Shown: one piece after another, positions 63,121 to 64,000 of the stretch
Layout of the letters: each line of letters opens with the position of its first letter
Numbering within the stretch: position 1 is the stretch's first letter
Source: Bacillus vallismortis
GTDB lineage: Bacteria > Bacillota > Bacilli > Bacillales > Bacillaceae
Length of the DNA stretch: 64,000 nucleotides
Assembly (NCBI RefSeq): GCF_040784915.1
Contig: NZ_CP160797.1
Span: forward strand, 494,001-558,000
Direction: 5' to 3'
Made by a program: the position numbers and the translations under genes
Notes under the pieces: model-generated
The model's input: the letters and a program-made list of their open reading frames with translations, nothing else
Told to the model about the DNA's origin: nothing
Databases searched by the model: none

Positions 63121-63582
63121 TTAACAGAAACTTTTTATTTGATTTTCAGTGATTCCTTTAATGACTTCAAGTTCACTAATCAAAAATTCATGTGCATGAT
63201 CCAACATTTTTTTTTCGCTTGTATTAAGTGCTTTTTCTTTCTTCATACGCATTAAATCACGTACAACTTCAACACCTTCTAGTATTTCACCCGTTTTTAT
63301 TTTGTTCGTGTTTACTTGATACCTTTGTTTCCACGGCAGTAACCTATCTGATTCTCCATGCTGAAAAATGTGTAGAATGTGTTTTAATGCAAGTATATCA
63401 GTAACTGGTCGTATACTTGAACTCAATAGTTTACGCGCTGGAATCATAACTGTCATATTACTGATTGACATTTTGATGACATAATACTGTTGTTTTTCCT
63501 CTAAAAAATCTTTTTCTTCTATGGCTTCAATTATACCTGCGCCGTGCATTGGATAAACAATGTGATCGCCAATTTGAAACAT
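63121..63582 (-). CDS. ydeB: CarD/CdnL-family RNA polymerase-binding protein YdeB
   Basis: A 153-residue CarD-family protein. The Tudor-like N-terminal domain MFQIGDHIVYPMHGAGIIEAIEE binds the RNA polymerase beta subunit; the helical C-terminal part (about 70-153) binds DNA near the -10 element in homologs and stabilises open complexes. The start at 63582 has GGAGGTGT just before it. That ribosome site lies in the 3' arm of a perfect hairpin at 63587-63637. Confidence 0.92.
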   Translation of the reverse strand: MFQIGDHIVYPMHGAGIIEAIEEKDFLEEKQQYYVIKMSISNMTVMIPARKLLSSSIRPVTDILALKHILHIFQHGESDRLLPWKQRYQVNTNKIKTGEILEGVEVVRDLMRMKKEKALNTSEKKMLDHAHEFLISELEVIKGITENQIKSFC

Positions 63583-63586
63583 ATCA

Positions 63587-63637
63587 TACACCTCCATATA
63601 TGGTACCTTTCTTAAGGTTACCATATATGGAGGTGTA
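63587..63637 (-). promoter_or_regulatory. Hairpin that hides the ydeB ribosome-binding site
   Basis: Arms TACACCTCCATATATGGTA (63587-63605) and its exact complement (63619-63637), 19 bp with a 13-base loop. On the minus-strand RNA, the 3' arm contains GGAGGTG of ydeB. Confidence 0.8.
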
Positions 63638-63842
63638 TTATCAAATATTCAATAATAACATGAATATTTTTTTATTGTCAATAACTTTTTTGGGAAAATC
63701 AGATCAAGCACAATCAACATCAAAACAATAGGGAACGAGGTCTATTGGTCCGTGTATATCCTGAAAGCCGAATAATTTACATAAATCAGTTTGAGTTATT
63801 AAATCCCCTTTAGGAATTCATGACTTGCCACTAATTTTTTTA
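63638..63842. other. Spacer without recognisable genes
   Basis: AT-rich sequence between the ydeB hairpin and the right-end repeat before att copy E; nothing recognised. Confidence 0.4.
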
Positions 63843-63906
63843 TAGAAATGATGAATATGGAAGATAGAGAGTGTAACGAAAACAATCCTTTCATAATCAG
63901 TGATAT
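63843..63906 (+). repeat. Second right-end repeat type, before att copy E
   Basis: TAGAAATGATG...GAGTGTAACGAAAACAA, then CTTTCATAATCAGTGATATG. Very similar sequence is at 50156-50219 just before att copy B, so copies B and E have the same kind of element end. Confidence 0.8.
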
Positions 63907-64000
63907 GTTGAGGAGGGCTCAGTGGGTGAATCATCCGTGGGGTTCAAGTCCTCTCGGCCGCACCAACGATACCAACGATTGTAGACCCTTGGTATTTTTT
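63907..64000 (+). repeat. att copy E, at the window edge
   Basis: GTTGAGGAGGGCTCAGTGGG, then TTCAAGTCCTCTCGGCCGCA, then a diverged hairpin (ATACCAACGATTGTAGACCC TTGGTATTTTTT). Its position at the end of the window means the array may continue. Confidence 0.9.

Overview
The window is Bacillus subtilis-group chromosome. Gene order from about 0.4 to 45.7 kb follows the B. subtilis 168 ydaM-to-ydcK interval as I remember it: ydaMN, mutT, ydaP, mntH, ydaST, ydbA, gsiB, ydbBCD, dctBSRP, ydbI-P, ddl, murF, cshA, ydbST, ydcA, acpS, ydcC, alr, ndoAI/ndoA, the whole rsbRA-rsbX sigB operon, ydcFGH, ydcI, cmpA, ydcK. Proteins are close to, but not identical with, the 168 versions I recall, so a sister species or subspecies of B. 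subtilis is likely. All comparisons with strain 168 are from memory, not from a search.

Core part (1-45.7 kb). The region starts in an exopolysaccharide operon (ydaM/ydaN). It then carries a dense set of SigB-type stress genes (ydaP, ydaS, ydaT, gsiB, ydbD, with recognisable GTTT..GGG-type promoters), the dicarboxylate uptake system DctB/DctS/DctR/DctP, fatty-acid/ABC/iron-sparing genes (ydbI-fbpAB), cell-wall precursor ligases (ddl, murF, alr), the MazEF-type ndoAI/ndoA pair, and the sigB partner-switching operon that controls the stress promoters upstream. Two departures from the 168 layout stand out. (i) Where kimA (ydaO, K+ importer) should be, there is a manganese catalase gene followed by a short scar that still encodes the KimA C-terminus. 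(ii) A c-di-AMP (ydaO-yuaA class) riboswitch and a DAACS-type glutamate/aspartate symporter gene sit between ydbI and ydbJ.

tRNA cluster and accessory part (45.8-64 kb). Seven tRNA genes (Asn, Ser, Glu, Gln, Lys, Leu-TAG, Leu-GAG) end in trnS-leu2, the ICEBs1 attachment site. Downstream, the tRNA-Leu 3' end plus its terminator is repeated four more times (about 50.2, 57.1, 59.9 and 63.9 kb). The repeats divide the DNA into cassettes: I (broken small genes, a beta-propeller pseudogene, a VOC protein), II (a deletion-scarred ICEBs1-like remnant with cwlT and rap tails and an intact phrI-type signal gene, then an HssRS-HrtBA-like haem-response operon with an HssR-type operator, then a secreted protein), III (YczE-like membrane protein divergent from marR-paiA-paiB) and IV (Des-like desaturase, then the normally core genes cspC and ydeB). 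No intact integrase gene is present; only integrase 3'-end scraps remain beside the att copies. The locus therefore looks like a stack of integrase-less, att-flanked elements (CIME-like accretion), and is the most unusual feature of the window.
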